From Epithemia pelagica (taxonomy: Eukaryota > Bacillariophyta > Bacillariophyceae > Surirellales > Surirellaceae), in the NCBI GenBank assembly GCA_946965045.2, contig OX337231.1:992001-1056000 (forward strand): 64,000 nt of DNA. The letters are read 5' to 3'. The position numbers and the translations under genes were made by a program. A model generated the notes under the pieces. It saw only the letters and a list, made by a program, of their open reading frames with translations, was not told the origin of the DNA and did not search any database. This document shows positions 60,803 through 64,000 of this stretch, in pieces; position 1 is the stretch's first letter, and every line of letters begins with the position of its first letter.

Positions 60803-63076
60803 TTACTTCTTTGCTCTCCGACCAGAGGCCCGATCATCGTTAGCAACTACTACTTTGGCCGTATTGGATACTCGTTCTCCTTTGTTCTCGTCATCTTCTT
60901 CCGAAATCCCGGGAGGGACAAATAAATGAGCAGTTCCTATTTCGTTTCTTCTCCGTTCTGCATCCGTCAACAATTGGCTGTCATTTTCAGAATCTGCTTT
61001 CAAAATCCGCTGTACAGTGTCAAGCAGCACCCCGGCTTCGATAAAAGGAATCTGTACCACGGCTTCCCAACTTTGTCGTTTACCGTTTGCGTCGGAAGTA
61101 AAGTCAGAAGGATAAAATGAAAGTAAAGGGGAGGAGGGATGGAGCATCAACTCTGCAAATGGTCGAGGAAGGAGATCTGAGGATTGAGGAGGCAAAACAG
61201 ACAGTAGCTGCGCCAGACTGGGAAACGGCCGTCCAATGTCAAACTTCATACTACAAAAACCTTCTTCGTCCGGCTCATCATAGAATTCTCGCAAGTTAAC
61301 CATGTCGGTTGCCAAAGGACTGTACAAATAGGGAAAGAACCAATCCCATGATGGACACCCGTTATGATAATAATTCAAGCACCAGTGAAGTCCCTCCAAG
61401 TAATCACGGACATGAGCCCTGCGACGGAAGAGAGTGCGCTTGCGATCAGCTGGTTTCCAGCCAAGTTTCACCTCGTAATAGAAATCACGGTATGATCGAC
61501 AGAGGTTTCCGGGATGTTTCCGTCGAAACGCGCGGTTTCCAGTCGGAGCCATTGGTCTTTCTTCCGCTTCCGGAGCTTCCGCGTCTTTAGAATTCGCACC
61601 TACGGCGTCAACTGGTGTAGGATTTCCTGTGTAGTATGTCCCATAAAAATCGTCAACGTCTTCTTCATTTTCGGCGCTCAACTTCCATCCCGGTTCGCTC
61701 TCTTCGTAACCCCTTCGATTGAAATGCTCCTCTTCGTATATTGCCAAGTTATACATGAACTGCTCGAGGCGATCAGGATGAATTTTCTCCTTTTTGGTCA
61801 AATAGCCACCCCATTCGGGTAGAAGGTCGATGTAATTGCTCATCATAAGACTGATAGCGCCGCTGTCAATTTCTAAATGAGGAACATGAGGCAAAAAATC
61901 GTTCCCCACGGTCATGCACATAAAGACAAAATCATCCACAATACGCTTCAGGTCAAACTCAGCCGTCAGCTGTCCTTCATCAGCAAACTTGCGAAACTGC
62001 AATGCCAGCATCTGTCGAAGACCGCTCAATTCGAGCACTTCAAAATCATTCTGGTCATATTGAAGCATATCCTTTTTCTTGCGGTACTTGTTGCGTCCAC
62101 GCCCTGCCATGACTACCGACATTTTCTCACGCAACAACATGAAATGTGGTTCGTGCGTCACCAACCCAAGCATGATGAGGTCTGCATCCAAGCCATACAA
62201 GACGTGGGCATAGCCCGGTCGGTAGTGGGGACGCTCAAGATTTTTCTCAGACTTTACAAGACGAAGAAAGTCCATTACTTTGTGTTCCCCTTCGCCTGGC
62301 ACATCCGGTCCACTAACAATGACATCAGCACCCTGTTTCCAGAAATCATCCGTTTTCATCTTAAACTCCACCCACTTTGGGAGGGAATATCGTTAGATGG
62401 GAACAAATAACACGATTCAAGAACAGGTAGAACACGGGGCTCATCTTACCTTACGCATAGCAAATGAGAGTTTAAGCATGAAGTCTGTTCCTGGAGTGAT
62501 GCAATTGCTGTCAAAGCGCTTTCTCCCATCGAGCTCATTGAATTTTCCTTGGGCAATGAGTTCCGAGGCCGTAACTTCAGCTTCCTTTGCGGACCGGAAT
62601 CGACGAGAACGCTGTTGATTCATTTTTGCACGAGGGGCCACACCATCCACAGCCAGATACAAGACTTTAGTTGGTCGAACCAACTTGTACAAACGATCCA
62701 CGTACAAGAATATCTTCTTAAACATGGCGGCTTCGTCCAACACAATGATTTCGCCTTCAGCGTTACCATGAGTACAAGGATGAATGATCCCGTTCATATC
62801 CAGATAAAAGTTTTCCACCTGAAGATCTCTACTGATTCCTTCTTCCAATTGTCTATTCAGTATATCCGGATATTGGTCGGTCAACCATCGGAACATTTTC
62901 GGTATTCCGAATAGCGTCGTCTGGGAGACGGGAGCAGAACGAGGTTGGAATGTGGCCTGCTGAAAGCCACTCATAGAGGGCATGAAGCACAAGCTGCCTC
63001 GCCATAACGATATCGACAGTAAGTAGATCAAGTGCCATAATGCAGTGGTTTTCCGACTAGATAGAATCACCTTCAT
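60803..63076 (-). CDS. XRN-family 5'-3' exoribonuclease with signal-type leader
   Basis: The exons are 62450-63076 and 60803-62374, with a 75-bp intron (donor GTAAGA); the product has 732 aa. The catalytic core is complete: FGIPKMFRWL, LDMNGIIHPC, LAVDGVAPRAKMNQQRSRRF, PGEGEHKVMDFL, YGLDADLIMLGL and VGNDFLPHVPHLEI, i.e. the acidic residues that bind two metal ions. The second region (CLNYYHNGCPSWDWFFPYLYSPLA) is also present. It ends in a short charged tail, so it lacks the long C-terminal parts of Xrn1. The first 32 residues form a hydrophobic signal (ALWHLIYLLSISLW) ending SLC|FMPS, like a plastid-targeting leader. Known XRNs are cytosolic or nuclear, so the location here is unusual. Confidence 0.88.
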
Positions 63077-63520
63077 TTTCGAGCTGTGCCATCAGAATCG
63101 GGAAAAAGAAAAAGTGATGGAAGTGATTGATGGACATGAAATGCCAACCATGTACTGTGAGCGTTTCTGTACCCCAGGTGGGGCTGTGGGTGGGGCACAT
63201 TCAGTCCGCAGCGGGGCTGCCCAACGTCACGAAGCCAATAAGCAATAACGTTGTTGTGCCATTCAACTCTCGGTGTTTGTCTTTCCTCTTGGGCGATCGA
63301 CTTGATCTTGACATTGGAATAGCAGCAATCGATTGTAAGTGCTTTTGCCTCCTTTCAGCTTATTCGGTCCACAATGAAAGGCGTTCTTCCGATGAACGAG
63401 AAGACCTGAGAATACAACATTGAACGCAAATATCTCCGTTAGCCATGATCCGAATCACCGCACTCATCATGTTGCTTTCCTTCTTCTTAGGTTTCTTTTT
63501 GTCAGAATACAACGATAAAG
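63077..63520. promoter_or_regulatory. Divergent intergenic region, XRN / COX6B, with a uORF
   Basis: This 444-bp region contains the promoters of two divergent genes. An upstream ORF of 32 codons starts at 63445 (MIRITALIMLLSFF) and ends in TAA at 63541-63543, overlapping the COX6B start in another frame. Its hydrophobic content might alternatively be part of a leader intron. Confidence 0.45.
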
Positions 63521-63918
63521 ATGTCGGACGTGAAATTGAGTAAGGTAAGAAAACGCCAGTGTGGGTGTTTGTCCAAAGATTAATTCTCAATTGCGTTTTG
63601 CCCTCTTCGTAGCTTTTCAAACCCAGTAATGTCGAGTTGACGAAAGAGCAACAAGCTCGTTTAAAGGTTCTGGAGAATACCGGAACAACACCGCGTGACG
63701 ATCGTTTCCCCGGTACCAATCAGGCATTGCACTGCTGGAATCGCTACAATGAATGGGTTTTGTGCCAACAGCAGTCTGACGAGGAGAAATGTGTGCCCCT
63801 TCGCGGTTATGCGGATTCTATTTGCCCCACTACCTGGACGGAAGAGTGGGATGAACAACGTGATGCGGGAACTTTCAGTGGAATTGGAAATCGAATCGAT
63901 CAGGGCCTCAAACATTAA
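63521..63918 (+). CDS. COX6B: Cytochrome c oxidase subunit 6B (COX6B)
   Basis: The exons are 63521-63544 (MSDVKLSK) and 63613-63918, with a 68-bp intron; the product has 109 aa. The CHCH domain has CWNRYNEWVLC (C-x9-C) and CVPLRGYADSIC (C-x10-C), the exact Cys spacing of COX6B, which is imported into the mitochondrial intermembrane space by the Mia40 route. It sits at the dimer interface of complex IV. There is no cleavable presequence, as expected for such proteins. A uORF overlaps the start. The length fits the family (80-110 residues). Confidence 0.9.
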
Positions 63919-64000
63919 TAAAACGGATGAATACTTCGCCTCGATAACTCTACGCGAGGGCAGACATGCGGTAGCGTAAATATGAGACCGATTGAGAATT

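Noticed and set aside
10857-63076. An RNA-decay gene cluster (REXO4, Dicer, XRN)
   Set aside because: The three genes are spread over more than 50 kb among unrelated genes and on different strands, so nothing supports a functional cluster.

Overview
The window is nuclear DNA of a photosynthetic stramenopile, most likely a diatom. Three things point there. Genes are cut by short GT-AG introns of 65-164 bp. Several N-termini have the diatom bipartite plastid-targeting look, a signal peptide ending just before Phe (for example VTG|FAP and CEA|FAI). The host genes include families typical of diatoms, such as a conserved VRF-motif protein and an SVOP-like transporter pair. Exon joins were placed by hand from splice signals, reading-frame phase and family conservation. 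Every spliced gene listed gives a total length divisible by three. The species cannot be named from this sequence.

Region 1 (1-5270) is the 3' part of a tyrosine-recombinase retrotransposon (DIRS order, PAT/Ngaro-like). It has a CCCH zinc-finger Gag end, an RT/RNase H ORF, an overlapping tyrosine recombinase ORF and a B1-A2-B2 split-direct-repeat terminus with two identical 175-bp repeats. Region 2 (5271-10856) is gene-poor: one small conserved protein, a possible exon and a decayed reverse-transcriptase relic.

Region 3 (10857-41070) is the host gene block: a REXO4-like exonuclease, an MFS transporter with an intron inside its start codon, an SCP-type phosphatase, a BTB-like protein, a core-1-type galactosyltransferase, an SVOP-like transporter, a lipoyl-fold protein lacking its lysine, a full Dicer with two RNase III domains, a membrane-anchored sulfotransferase-like protein, a pirin, a CBM9-like protein, an IGPS-like barrel lacking several catalytic residues, and a three-domain fusion (BtuF-like + Cys-rich + PP-loop).

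Region 4 (about 41480-49942) holds a large two-ORF LINE with N-terminal zinc fingers and a C-terminal restriction-like endonuclease, followed by a 5'-truncated relative ending in poly(A). Region 5 (50122-63918) returns to host genes: a Crinkler-type NTPase-REase protein beside the LINEs, a second SVOP-like transporter with the same intron positions as the first, a repeat-rich single-pass membrane protein, a TM9SF nonaspanin, an XRN-family exoribonuclease with a signal peptide, and COX6B.

Many neighbours are divergent pairs sharing 270-730 bp promoter regions: phosphatase/BTB, SVOP/lipoyl-fold, pirin/CBM9, IGPS-like/fusion, repeat protein/TM9SF and XRN/COX6B. Three RNA-processing nucleases (REXO4, Dicer, XRN) lie in the window, but they are dispersed and give no evidence of a cluster. 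The most unusual items are the complete Dicer, the three-domain fusion, the secretory or plastid XRN, the catalytically altered IGPS and lipoyl-fold proteins, and the two retroelement architectures.
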